Shown here: positions 21,811 to 33,120 of the stretch, in pieces | Position numbering within the stretch: the first letter of the stretch is position 1 | Layout of the letters: each line of letters starts with the position of its first letter | DNA from: Datura wrightii | Lineage: Eukaryota; Streptophyta; Magnoliopsida; Solanales; Solanaceae | Assembly (NCBI GenBank): GCA_035772735.1 | Contig: JASDFA010000018.1 | Location: 141,613,501-141,677,500, forward strand | Direction of reading: 5' to 3' | Length of the DNA stretch: 64,000 bases | The notes under the pieces: generated by a model | What the model was told of the DNA's origin: nothing | What the model saw: the letters and a program-made list of their open reading frames with translations, nothing else | The model's database searches: none | Made by a program: the position numbers and the translations under genes

Positions 21811-24045
21811 TGGTTGATGATGAAGAAGAACTTTTCTGGGTCTATCAAGAGATTAACCCACCCACACATTACAGAGACCATTGTAAGGTCAGTGTGTTAT
21901 CAAAGGCTAAGGGTGGGGTGGCAGATTCCATAGGTCCATGGCCAAAGGAGATGATTACTTTTTAGCCCGAATCTGATGGAGGGCTTCCATTTGAGAAGGA
22001 GTTGGAGGAAGAGAGGGACAGAGTGGAGGCTGTTCCCTCGGAAAAACAAAAACAGAAGAAGATGGTTCTCGAAAGGGAACACGGGTATGAGGATGTCCTA
22101 AAAAGGATAGTCCACATCGTGCTACGACGTAAAATTAGGCGCTGCTTGGGAGGTAACCCAAGGGTACCACAGGTACAATGTTAATTTCTCTCATTTGTGT
22201 GGATTTTGTTTATTTTCATCTTGTTGTTGTTTTTGGTGGAGAATTAAGCACAGATGGAGGGGAAGTCTGAGTATCCTTGGAGGAGGAAGCTAATAATCAA
22301 GAAAGAGGGAAAGTGTGGAGTCGAATACCCACTTGTTCAAAATGAAGAAAAACATGTTGTTCGCTAGGCCTAGAGGCCCCAGGGAGTATTTCTCACCCTT
22401 TTTGAATTTTAATTGGATGCTTTGGGGACATAGCATGATCCAAGTGTGGGATGAGGGAAATTTCAAAATTTTGTGCTTAATGATTTTGGGTGAATTTAGT
22501 GCTTGATAGGTATTGGTTGAGGAAAATTTTTGAGTTGAGTATGATTCCCCACCCATTGGTTTTTCTTTTCGGTTCTTTTCCGATGGGGGGCACTTTGAAA
22601 TGAAGAATAAAAATTTTCTTTGTTTGTATATAGTGTTTTTAGTCATTGTTAGGGACTATTCCCGACGATGGATGGATGACGACCGTCTTGAGGGAAAATT
22701 AGTCAATAGGTTTTGGTTTTTGAACCCGTAGCTAATTAATGGCTTGATGTTCTTGTTATGTGCTATACATAATTGTGAGATGCAAGTGTGGTCAGTGTTG
22801 AAGCATGTGAGAATTTGTATAACTCTGTTTGAGATACCTAGGCTCTTGAATGTGACTCTATGTGCGTAAGCTTAATTTTGAATTCTTGTGATTAGCTAAG
22901 TTAAGAGTCTGCTCAATTTGTCTTGAATTGAGCATGTGCTATGTGTGTAAGGTTTTCGAATATTCCATGCTATTGTGTAGTGTCTAGAACTTGCCTGGTG
23001 TGTATACAAAATGAAATGAAGGATGTCGATTGTAGGAGATGATTTAGGCATTTCTTTGAATGAGCCTAATTTTTATCCCTCGCTTTACCTACCTTGAATG
23101 TCTAATCCCAGTTAGCCCCATTGAGCTTTAAGCCTATTCTTTGATAGCTGCAACAGAAGCTTAATCATTTTCTTTCAATAGCCTTGAAGTTGCTCCAAAA
23201 CTCCTAAGCACTTAAGTGAAAAATCTAAAAGAGTAAAGGAGTTAGAATCGTGAAAAAGAAGGAAAAATAAAGGTTGTGGGATTTGATGAAAAGATTAGAG
23301 GTGCACTTGTTTTAAAATGCTTGAGTATTGGTAGGGAGTAAGAAAACAAATGAATGAAAAAGTTACTTAAGTACTCCTTACTAATAAGCTAAGTGTGCTT
23401 AAGGAAATGGGGAACAAAAGAGGAAATTTAAGATTGAAAAGAATGAAGGTGAAGTAAGAGAAGAGATGTCCGTAATGAATGTGTGATGTATTAAAAGCGC
23501 TTGGGGAAGATAGCCACTATTACTGGCCAGAATAGTACCTACCCATCCCTTAGCTTACATTACGACCCAATAAGTCTTACTTGATCTTACGTTCAAACAT
23601 TCTTAAATTAGTGGAGTAAAACACTAAGGGCAAGCTTATAGGTCAATACACGTGGCATGTGAAGTCTTTGTGAGAGTGAGCTTAATTCTTATCCATATAC
23701 CCATACACGTTATAATTTGAAAATTTATTAGTAAAAATGGGTAACTCTCTTGTTGTGAGGGCACATGTTTAATGAAGGATAAAATTCATGTCGGATTTAT
23801 TGATTAGTTGATTTGCATGAGTTTGTTGAGATTGAGAGTCGATTCTTGAGGTGAGGACGTCTTGACATAGTATATTTTCTTTTGATGGTTACACCATTCA
23901 TGCAATATTTATAACTTGCTATCTAAAAACAATTCTTGTAGTCGTAGCTTGAATTGTCTTGCTCAATTAGCTATGTGGGAGTCTTCATGTGCATGAGATG
24001 TAAAAGAGTTGTTTGAGGAAGAACAAGGCTTTAGGTGTGGGGTAG
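21811..24045 (+). repeat. Ath2 post-protease remnant and 3' internal region, second copy
   Basis: After protease there is a short acidic, degraded stretch to about 22100, then the hairpin at 22145-22162 that normally follows pol. Reverse transcriptase, RNase H and integrase are therefore missing. From 22200 on it is non-coding: a U-rich and purine-rich untranslated region, then blocks shared with 16363-17351 (CCTAATTTTTATCCC at 23066, CTACCCATCCCTTAGC near 23547) and a TTTAGGTGTGGGGTAG polypurine tract ending at 24045. Open frames near 22290-22646 lack similarity to any domain I know. Confidence 0.65.
22145..22162 (+). other. Conserved hairpin after pol (Ath2)
   Basis: CTTGGG-AGGTAA-CCCAAG, a 6-bp perfect stem with a 6-base loop, preceded by an ACGTAAAATTAGGCG stretch. 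The same element is seen in Ath3 (31461-31478, 31490-31506) and Ath1 (55158-55174, 55242-55258). Confidence 0.6.
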
Positions 24046-25610
24046 TGATCTTGGGCATAATTGCTTGCCCAAGTTCTATTTTATAGCTTAATTTAGTCAT
24101 GTTTGTCTAATTATACACTTACATTCTTATGCGATTTTGTGTAAATTTGGGTATGCACTAACCAACATGATTAGTCCTTGTTTTTTAGGGGTAAAATGCA
24201 TATGAGGGACTAAATAATGATGGGTGAAGTGAAGGAATGGAGTTGGAAATGAATTGTAAGAGATGGCAAGGAAACATGCCATGTGCGTGTGCCGCACCCA
24301 GCGCCGTGCAATGCCAAGGCCATGCACGCGAAATGCTGCCTTCCAAGGTGCCTACGCCCCAACATCCGTGCCACACTAGGCACTGCTCCATGCCGCAGGC
24401 TGTGTCACACTGGCCATCACGCAGGATAAGTGCCGTGCCACGCTGGCTGTCGCACCATGCCTCGGCGAAGCAAATTTCCAGTGCACTTTCCAGTAAGCTG
24501 CAGTGTTACCTCCATGTCACAAAGGAAAATTGGCATGTGACCTCCGTGCCATGGAGCCATCCCATGACAGGCTAAAAATTGCGAATTCCTTATTTACAAT
24601 AAATTAAACCCTTAGCTCCTAAAATCATTTGTCACGAAATATTTTCTGGAAACCGTAGAGGAGCGAAGGGAGAAGTGAAGAACTCACCTAGGATTCACTA
24701 ATTTTATATTCTCTTTTAATTGTTCTTGTAAGTACTCTACTTTAACGATGTTTTTGTGTTATTGTACGAACATGAGTGGATAAAACCCTTCCCCTAGGGT
24801 TGAGGCCACGTGATACGATTGTAATCCATGAATTTGTTTTGGTTTGAGATGTTAATTGTTGTTTTGTCTTACATTCTTTATTATGGTTGTTTTTATGATT
24901 GATCGCCATGAAATCATACATGTTAAGGTAGGTAAAAGCATGAGTGAGTAAACCTAGAATAGAACAAGAGAATGTAGGGAGAAAGTTCTTATCTTACGAT
25001 AGGATTCACGATTAGGATAGAAATTATACTTAATTCGCCTTGCTTGGTTGATAAAACGGGATGATAGAAAGACACCGACTTAGAATTGTCACTTCACCAC
25101 TCGTAGAAGTAGTTGTAAAGCTAAGTCAGGTTAAATGATTAGAGGTACGAAAGTCCCTAATCAAGAGCACAAACCCCATAAACCACATCCATGTAGTTGA
25201 ATTGCCCACGAAGTAGGATGTAACATCCCCCGGTCAATGATGTAGTTGTGAAGCTAGTTTGTCGTGTTTAGAGGCTCGAGAGACCATGAACATCACATTT
25301 TCCAACTATGTGAGACAATAATTGATAATTTCATATGTGAACCATTACAAAGTGTAGCATTACATGATTATACGACCTTAGCTCTAGTTGCTTCTTACAT
25401 TGTTTCCAGAGTTTTTTTTGACCACCCCAAAACTTAATTATAATTTACCGAAAACTTCTCTAATCAACACTTGTGAAGGTTATCTTACACTTGAACTTCA
25501 TAATTTTCTAAATTGGTCCATTCCCTGTGGGTTCGGCATCCGACTCTTAAAAAGGGCCACTATATTACTTGTACGACCGCGTATGCTCGCGTGTGTGCTG
25601 GAGCGCTACA
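24046..25610 (+). repeat. Ath2 3' LTR (1.57 kb)
   Basis: TGATCTTGGGCATAATTG to GAGCGCTACA. By eye it is very close to the 5' LTR and closer to it than to the middle LTR (same GTTAAATGATTAG and TGTGAGACAA stretches). The duplication CACCA follows at 25611-25615. Its TATA box is mutated. Confidence 0.85.
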
Positions 25611-25617
25611 CACCACA

Positions 25618-27549
25618 TGTTACACCCCAAAAGTCTCTAAGACTAGACCCAAAACTAGTGAGTTGATATTTCAATGCCCTGGACTTTTGAGCTAACTTTG
25701 GAACCATTTTATATGTATGGATAGGTCCAAGCCCAATTAATTCTATGGATGCTAGGTGTTAATATCAATCCCCAAGTGTTATAATTTCAATGGATGCAAA
25801 TTAAGGTCATAAGGAACTTCTAGAACAGAGTTGAGTTGAGAGCCTTCTTACTGATTGAGTTTTCATATAAGTTCTAGCAAGGGTCAACTTTAACTAGTAT
25901 ATATACCATTTACAAAGTGTTTTTGGGTGATTCAATATATCAACTTGAATCCCTTTGAGTCTTCTTTTCAACGCATCTGACCTTGCGTCAATCGGAGTTC
26001 AAAGTAAAATGTAATGAGCAATTTGGTGAAACTACATCAGCATCACAGAAGTATTCATTAGGTGACTCGTTAAGTCACCTAACGACACGTTAAGTGACCC
26101 ATTACGTGGCCAAAATTTCTTGAAAACTTCAGTTTCAGAGTGTACTTCACATCTAGTCAAGTGACCCATTAAGTCTTCTCACGAATCATTAAGTGACTCA
26201 TTAAGTGGAAAAATTTCATGGAAATCCCAGTAGAATTCACGGATTGGACTCACGACTCGTCCATACCTCACGAGTCGTGATCACGAGTCATGATGTCCCT
26301 CGTGTGGACTGGCAGGGTCCTTTTTCCTGTGAAATTTTAGGGGTGTTTTTGTAAAATCCTATGTTCCTAACTTCTAAACTACGTCGTTTTGAGTATTGTT
26401 TGGGACGTTTTTAAGGGTTTCCTCTAGTCTAATCTCTCATTCTCTAAAGATATCCTCTCAAATCCTTCTTCATCCTTTCTCTAAAGGTTCAAGTATTCTT
26501 CAAGGGATTATTCAAAGACTACAAGGTCAAGTTCAGGTGGGAGATTCTTTGAAGAAGATATGCGAGTTTTTCAACAAGGATATTCTTCCATCCTTGTGCC
26601 CAAAAATGTTTTATCAAAAGCCCAATTTCAATTATTCTAGAAAAGCATGACCTAGGGTTTAACTTGATGGGTGATTTCTTCAATGATTTCTTGAATTCTA
26701 AAACCCACTACAATTATGAGCTAATTGTGATTATAAACTATTTAAATGACTTGAATTATGTGCTAGATGGTGAAAATGTATGATATTAGAATGTTCTTCA
26801 TGAAAGGTGTTGAATGATGATTGGGGATTTATTATTGTTCAATTAAGTGAATCCATGACTCGCATCCATGTATGAAATAAGTGAAGATTGTAAGAATTCC
26901 CTAACAATTAGAGTATGATATTTGCTAAATATGTCGAGATAAGAATAGAGCGTATGGGCTTGATTAATTGAATGTAAAATATGTATTCTCCTTATGCTTC
27001 CGATGGAACTGATTAGGTATGAGGTAAATCTATAATAATGGATTAATTAATGAATGCATCCTTCTCATGAATTGGAGTAAATCTCGCAATGGGTCTTACG
27101 AAATGAAAATGTATGCTTCTCTCATGATCTCGTTGTACATGTATAAGTTATGATTTAAGTATATGGCTTTCCGCAAATCTAGAATATATGAATCAATGTA
27201 CTCATGTTAAGGTACGAATGGGACCTATGTATCATGAATGAATCTATGTTACATGTCGAACAAAATGTATTTGGAATGCAAATTTTGTGGAAGTATTATG
27301 CATGATGTGAATCTAAAGATGCTCACTAATGTAATAGGTTTGAAGAAATACTGATATGGCTCCATGACGATATGAATTATGATGATGAAGCATGAGGATG
27401 ATATTTCATAATATTGGGCCTATTGTTAGTAGAAAGTAGCCCTAATCCTCTCGTAATTAATGTTGTATGATGAAAGTAGTGTATGGTCATGTTTCTGACA
27501 ATATATAGTATCATAAACTAGATATAAAATGTCATATCAGTACTCCTAA
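25618..27549 (+). repeat. Tek2 5' LTR, first two thirds
   Basis: It is collinear with 46412-48370: same start (TGT(T/A)ACACCCCAAAAGTCTC), same ACTCGTTAAGTCACC / ACGAGTCGTGA word cluster (26040-26310), same AAACTACGTCGTTTTGAG box (26375-26392), same AGTAGCCCTAATCCTCTCG segment (27437). It breaks off at about 27549 in an Athila coding fragment. Confidence 0.8.
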
Positions 27550-28031
27550 TCTATTGAGGAGCCTCCAGTGTTGGAGCTCAAAGCACTCCCATCTCATTTA
27601 CAGTATGTATTTTTGAGAGCCGGTAACACTTTACTGGTCATTGTTGCAGCTGACTTGGAGGAATGGAAAGTGGAGGCTTTGGTCTCCGTCTTGAAGAGAT
27701 ACAAAAAAGCCTTTGGGTGGACTATTTCAGATATTATTGGAATCCCAGCTGGTATTTTCACTCACAAGATCCAGCTAGAACCAGATTATATTTCGAGTAT
27801 TGAACATCAGTATAGGTTGAATCCACCTATGCAAGAGGTGGTCAAGAAGGAAATCATAAAGTGGTTGGATGCAAGTGTGGTTTATCCTATTGCAGACAGC
27901 AAATGGGTGTGCCCAGTCTAGTGTGTATTGAAAAAGGGAGGAATCATGGTGGTCCCAAATGCTAACAATGAGCTCATTGCCATAAGACCAGTCACTAGTT
28001 GGAGAGTATGCATGGATTACATAAATCTTAT
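27550..28031 (+). pseudogene. Athila-type reverse transcriptase N-terminus
   Basis: One frame reads IEEPPVLELKALPSHLQYVF, then KAFGWTISDIIGI, HKIQLEPDY, RLNPPMQEVVKKEIIKWLDA and VVYPIADSKWVCPV, the classic entry into Athila reverse transcriptase. After a single TAG (27919-27921) the frame continues with KKGGIMVV and WRVCMDYINL. The catalytic YxDD block and the rest are missing. It is the only RT piece in the window, and by strand it fits neither of its neighbours (Tek2 LTR to the left, minus-strand Ath3 to the right). It is probably carried in by a rearrangement. Confidence 0.85.
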
Positions 28032-28182
28032 TTGTGGAGAAGTGAAGAACTCTAATTGGTAGACCTTTGGACCCTGAGTGAAGTCTGAGTAACTTGGTGG
28101 AATTGCATCGTGCAAAACAAAAGATACACATAAGAAATTAATCTAATCCTAAACTGTATTCCCCGGCAACGACGCCAAAATT
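28032..28182 (-). other. Rearrangement filler and Ath3 leader with primer site
   Basis: 28032-28133 is not recognisable apart from 17 bases (28036-28052) identical to 14738-14754 of the Ath2 LTR. From 28134 the text matches the Ath3 leader at 31668-31719. Minus-strand TGGCGTCGTTGCCGGGGA at 28177-28160 is a near-perfect tRNA-Asp primer site. A primer site on this side of the LTR, with a polypurine tract on its other side, means the LTR at 28183-29592 was shared by two internal regions. Confidence 0.65.
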
Positions 28183-29592
28183 TGATGTCGCTCAAATTCA
28201 CATTTCTTAACAAAGTATGAAGTGGTCGATATCAGTTATAGAACCCAACAATGGTTGGGGTAGATTGCACATGGGAATATGGAAGGACATAGAAAAACGC
28301 TAGTGTTTAAGCTTTTAAGTAAATTATATCCTAAAAGGGGGGAGTTGTAAAATTAATAAGTAATTGTGTCAATAAATTGATTGTTGTTTCCAAATTAATT
28401 CAATTAACTAGGGTCCGTGTTCCCCATGACTTCATAACCACATGGCATTTTATACTAGTGATCTATTTCGGTGCTTAGTATGCAATATCGGTAAGTTAAT
28501 TTCACCTAAATGGTTGGTCCCCTATTTATATGATTATCACCACGCAACTTGATCCGTCTACGGGTGTATGCTTTACTAACCCTTACCCTTGATAGCGGAT
28601 TAGCTATTCCCGGACAAGGTCAAGCTATTAGTTGAGGGTTGATAGCCTTAAATCTCCGTCGTTAATCCCTTTTCCTATTCACAACCTCCTTGGTCCGGTA
28701 AATAAGAATAAGGCAAGTTCTAACGTTTGCAACCGTTAAAAATCAATTAAAACGAAGGAAGAAACAATACATACATAAACCCTGTTCAAGAATCAATAAG
28801 TATTTTACCTATGTGTGTTAATTCGTCAGGGTTCCCACAACCATGGTTGTGGTGATTTTAGCCTATCATGTTTATAAATAAATTCATAACATTCATTGAC
28901 AAAAGTATAAATTAATAATTATAATGATGGTAGGAAGAAACTCGCTTGATTATTGCAAAAGTAAAGAAGAACAACTTTTCAATTGTATCTCGAAGTATGT
29001 CTTCAAAGCGTGTTAAGACTTGTCTAAAACTTGGCTTCTAATTGTTCTCTAAAACATTAGACTCTAATTCCTCTCTATTACTTAAAAATAAAGGGGTATT
29101 TATAGTAGTAAATTTGAGCTTTGCTTGTTTCTTGATGAATTTGACTTGGGGCTTGGAGTTTCTTTTCTTAGTTGAAGTAGGAAATCCATTTTGGAAGCTG
29201 CGTGAATACCCTTGGCGCACCGCACGCTTCATCGCGCAGGTAGGCAAGGTACCTCGCGCTTCTGGTAGCGTCACTCTTGGGCTGCCTCACGCCCCTTGCT
29301 GTGCAGGTGTTGCTGGCGCCTCGGGCGCCTCTTAGGGCGCTGCACTGGTGCTGTGTAGTGCGATATGCCTTGCTCTTTGCATTATTCATTCCAACTTCCT
29401 CATCTTCATTTCATAAGCCTCAAATACATTCAAATCCATCATTTTTAGCCCTGAAAGCATATAATCACATACGTTAGCTCTTTTCACCAATATATAAAAT
29501 AAATACATGCAAACGCACATAAATTTGTTTTCAAAACATAGTAAAGTACGGGAAAAATATGTCTATGAAGTGCGTAAGTACACCCTTCATCA
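28183..29592 (-). repeat. Ath3 3' LTR (1.41 kb)
   Basis: On the plus strand it runs from TGATGTCGCTCAAATTC to CACCCTTCATCA. It is almost the same as 31720-33120 by eye. It carries a short GC-rich block (29210-29345, GGCGCC words) upstream, in element sense, of a TATA box at 29104-29093. Open frames over the GC-rich block are mirrored on the other strand and are not coding. Confidence 0.85.
29093..29104 (-). promoter_or_regulatory. TATA box of the Ath3 3' LTR
   Basis: Minus-strand TATAAATACCCC; the other LTR keeps TATAAATACCC at 32634-32624. Its place after the GC-rich block matches the other families here. Confidence 0.55.
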
Positions 29593-31696
29593 TCACCCCA
29601 ACTTAAACTATTGTTCGTCCTCGAACAATCTACTACTTCCCTTCTCTCATTTAAGTAGAATATTCATCCTACGAATAGGTCTACTTACACTTAGGATCAT
29701 GAGACAAATCAATGAAGCTTAAACAAGTTACTCGCATGCATATAGGATCAACATTAAAATGTCAAAGTTCGAAATCACTTAGCTTTTGAAAACTAAACTC
29801 ATCAAGTCATATTTTGTGCCAACATGAATCAAATGTAATTTAGCAATCAAGATAAACCAAAGTCTTACCATTGTGCCCCTCACAATTTGGAGAGATTCCC
29901 TTTCACACACAATATATTAGTCAATATAAACTTAGGCATAAATAAAACAATCTCCGCTCACTATCCCAAAAGAACTCAACATACATGCAAAAGATGACCC
30001 ATAGGCTTGTCCTTAGTGTAATACTCCGGTAATTAGAATTATGAATCAAGGATCAATTAGGATTTAATTTTGGTTGTAATGTAAGCTAAGGGACGGGTAG
30101 GAACTATTTGGCCAAGATAGTGACTAATCTCCCTAAGCACTTTAATACTTCACAACACTTTTATTTTTTTTAGCATTTCATCAATTTCCAAATTTTCTCG
30201 TTATACCTCCTTTTATTTTTTTAATTTTTTCAACATAGGTGACTAGAGGGGATTTTTTTCAACAATGAGCTCATTCACATATCAATTTTTTTCAAAGCTC
30301 TTTCTTCTTTTTGTTTTTCCACTAACAATCACCTTCCATGTTTAGAAAAATTTCACCCTTTTCTTTTCTTCTAATCTCCACACTCTTTAATCTTTTCCCT
30401 TCACTTCTCCAATTATGCTCCTTTCATACAAATTTTTTTTCATTAAAGTGCTCTAGGATTCATTTGGATCCAATACAAGTAAATAGAACAAAAAGGGATT
30501 AATCTTTTAATATGGCTATCAAAAGAATAGGCTAAGGCTCAACATTGCTAACTAGGATAATTACAATCAAGGTAGGTAAAATAGGATAAAAATAAGGCTA
30601 CCAAAGAAATGCCTATATCACTTCCTAAATCCATCATTCTTATTTCGCTTTGCACACACACCGGGCAGGTCCTAATCAATTTACCAGCATGGAGTATATC
30701 AAAACTTCCTCACACATTGGCATAAAATGGTTTAACAATGGAAATCAAGATCACATAAACTCATATATTCATCTTGCATGCATAACATAATTAAGTCCAT
30801 TTTTTCAAGTACAAGAGTCAATTTCCAAAAGACTAAGTGTTTCTACCTTTTCCATGTTTTTTTGAGTGAATTTTAATAAAGTCTCAATAATACCTAAAGT
30901 GAAGCACCTAGCATTCATAGGATCCAAGTTCTTGTTCTTCCTAATGACTAATTTACCCTTAATACGGTCATCATCCATCCATCATGGGGAAAAGTCATGC
31001 CTCAGTGACAAAAAATAAATGAAAATAAAAATCTAGACTCTCTAGTCGGTTCTAAGGGACTATCCACCAGAAAAGTACCGAAAACAAATACCGGAGGAAC
31101 CCAAAATACAATAAAACTAAAAGAAGATACTATAAACCAACAAGCATGCATGGCAAATCATAAATCCCCAAAACAAACCTGGTCTACCATGTGCAAATTT
31201 ATTAATTAAGACATGCATGGAAATATGAAGTTCACTTCTCCCACCCCATACTTAAGTAATCACACTGTCCCCAGTGCTAAAACAATAAATCATAAAGTAA
31301 AAAGGTGAAAGAAGAACTCTGTAGGCCTCTACTCCTCGTCGTATGTGGGGGAAAGAGCAGATTCCCCTATCTATGCATTTCATGCTCCAAATTCCTTGTA
31401 AATTATGACTTAACACATGCACACTTGAACAAACACGTAAAAACAAAACAAAAAAATCATCTTGGGTTGCCTCCCAAGTAGCGCCTGATTTGGGTTGCCT
31501 CCCAAGTAGTGCCTGATTTAACGTCACGGAACGACACAGGTATCTTGATTACTCAAACTTCATCAAGATACCTGTTGAGATCGTGCTTGTTTCACCATGC
31601 TGCCCTGTGACACGTTAGCAAAAAAGAGAAAAACAAAAAATAGGAAATAAAGACTAAAATATAAACACAAGAAATTAATCTAATCCTAAACTGTAT
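29593..31696 (-). repeat. Ath3 internal region, non-coding
   Basis: In element order it runs from the leader (31696 down) through two tandem hairpin motifs, an A-rich stretch, pyrimidine-rich plus-strand tracts, and a block GGACGGGTAGG / GTAAGCTAAGG (plus strand 30076-30103) that is the reverse complement of the Ath2 3' block. It ends in the polypurine tract TTTAAGTTGGGGTGA (minus, 29607-29593). I see no gag, protease, RT or integrase. The pol deletion must be ancestral or extreme. Confidence 0.7.
31461..31506 (-). repeat. Tandem pair of conserved hairpin motifs (Ath3)
   Basis: CTTGGGTTGCCTCCCAAG (31461-31478) and a second copy (31490-31506), each followed by TAG(C/T)GCCTGATTT. The unit is 29 bases. 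On the minus strand this is the stem CTTGGG-AGGCAA-CCCAAG also seen in Ath1 and Ath2. Confidence 0.7.
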
Positions 31697-31714
31697 TCCC
31701 CAGCAACGACGCCA
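31697..31714 (-). other. tRNA-Asp-type primer site (Ath3)
   Basis: Minus-strand TGGCGTCGTTGCTGGGGA, five bases from the 5' LTR at 31720; two differences from TGGCGCCGTTGCCGGGGA. Confidence 0.8.
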
Positions 31715-31719
31715 AAATT

Positions 31720-33120
31720 TGATGTCCCTCAAATTCACACTTCTTAACAAAGTATGAAGTGATCGATGTACAATATAGAACCCAACAAAGGTTGGGGTCG
31801 ATCCCACAGGGAATATGGAAGGATATAGAAAAACGCTAGTGTTTAAGCTCTTAAGTCAATTATATCCTAAAAGGGGGACTTGTAAAATTAATAAGTAATT
31901 GTGTTGAGAAATTGATTGTTGTTTCAAATTAATGCAATTAACTAGGGTCTATGTTCCTCATGACTTCATAACTACAAGGTGTTTTATACTAGTGATCTAT
32001 TCCGGTGCTTAATATGCAATATCGGTAAGTTAATTTCACCTAAATGGTTGGTTCCCTATTTAGATGATTATCACCATGCAACTTGATCTGTCTACGGGTG
32101 TACGCTTTACTAACCCTTACCCTTGATAGCGGATTTGCTATTCCTGGACAAGGTCAAGCTATTAGATAAGGGTTGATAGCCTCAAATCGCTGTTGTTAAT
32201 CCCTTTTCCCATTCACTACCTCCTTGGTCCAGTAAGTAAGAATAAGGCAAGTTCTAACGTTTGCAATCGTTAAAAATCAATTAAAACGAAGGAAGAAACC
32301 ATACATACATAAACCCCGTTCAAGAATCAATAAGTATTTTACCTATGTGTGTTAATTCGTCATGGTTCCCACAACCCTAGTGGTGGTGATTTTAGCCTAT
32401 CATGTTTATAAATAAATAATAACATTCGTAGACAAAAGTATAAATTAATACTTACAATGACGTAGGAAGAAACTCACTTGATTATTACAAAAATAAAAGA
32501 ACTACTTTTCAATTGTTTCTCGAAGTATGTCTTCAAAACGTGTTAAGACTTGTCTAAAACTTGGCTTCTAATTGTTCTCTAAAACATTAGACTCTAGTTC
32601 CTCTCTATTACATAAAAATAAAAGGGTATTTATACCAGTAGATTCGTGCTTTGCTTGTTCCTTGATGAATTTGACTTGGGACTTGAAGTTTCATTTCCTA
32701 GTTGAAGTAGGAAATCCATTTTGGCAGTTGTGTGAATAACCTTGGCACGCCGAACGCTTCATTGCGCAGGTAGGCAAGGTGCCTCGTGCCTCTGGTAGAA
32801 CCACTCTAGGGCTTCCTTGGGCCCCTTGCTGTGTATGTGTTGCTGGCGCCTCGCGCCTCTTAGGGCGTTGCACTGGTGCTGTGTAGTGCAATATGCCTTG
32901 CTCTTTGCATTATTCATTCCAACTTCCTCATCTTCATTTCATAAGCCTCAAATACATTCAAATCCATCATTTTTAGCCCTGAAAGAATCTAATCACATAC
33001 GTTAGCTCTTTTCACCAATATATAACATAAGTACATGCAAACGCACATAAATTTCTTGTCAAAACATAGTAAAGTACAGGAAAAATATGTCTATGAAGTG
33101 CGTAAGTATGCTCTTCATCA
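31720..33120 (-). repeat. Ath3 5' LTR (1.40 kb)
   Basis: On the plus strand it runs from TGATGTCCCTCAAATTC to TGCTCTTCATCA. It is collinear with 28183-29592, with only small gaps seen by eye, which suggests a fairly recent insertion compared with the other elements here. It has a TATA box at 32634-32624 (minus). The GC-rich block at 32745-32880 is more eroded than in the other copy. Confidence 0.85.

Larger units (their letters stand above)
14113..25610 (+). mobile_element. Ath2 composite: three LTRs within one target duplication
   Basis: Outer LTRs are at 14113-15675 and 24046-25610, with perfect duplications CACCA at 14108-14112 and 25611-25615. A third LTR of the same family lies in the middle (17352-17602 plus 20188-21344, split by a Tek4 solo LTR). 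Order: LTR, primer site, part of gag, 3' region, LTR, gag end plus protease, 3' region, LTR. One duplication around three LTRs means a tandem arose after a single insertion, by unequal recombination with a relative. Reverse transcriptase and integrase are absent from both internal parts. Confidence 0.85.
28183..33120 (-). mobile_element. Ath3 non-coding Athila-like element
   Basis: Two LTRs (28183-29592 and 31720-33120) in the same orientation enclose 2.1 kb with a primer site on the right and a polypurine tract on the left, so the element reads on the minus strand. The internal part has no gag or pol, only leader, hairpin motif and 3' region, so it would depend on other elements. The right flank ATGAT (33121-33125) equals the pentamer at 27398-27402 of the Tek2 LTR, which marks the original insertion point. 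The left flank is rearranged. Confidence 0.75.
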
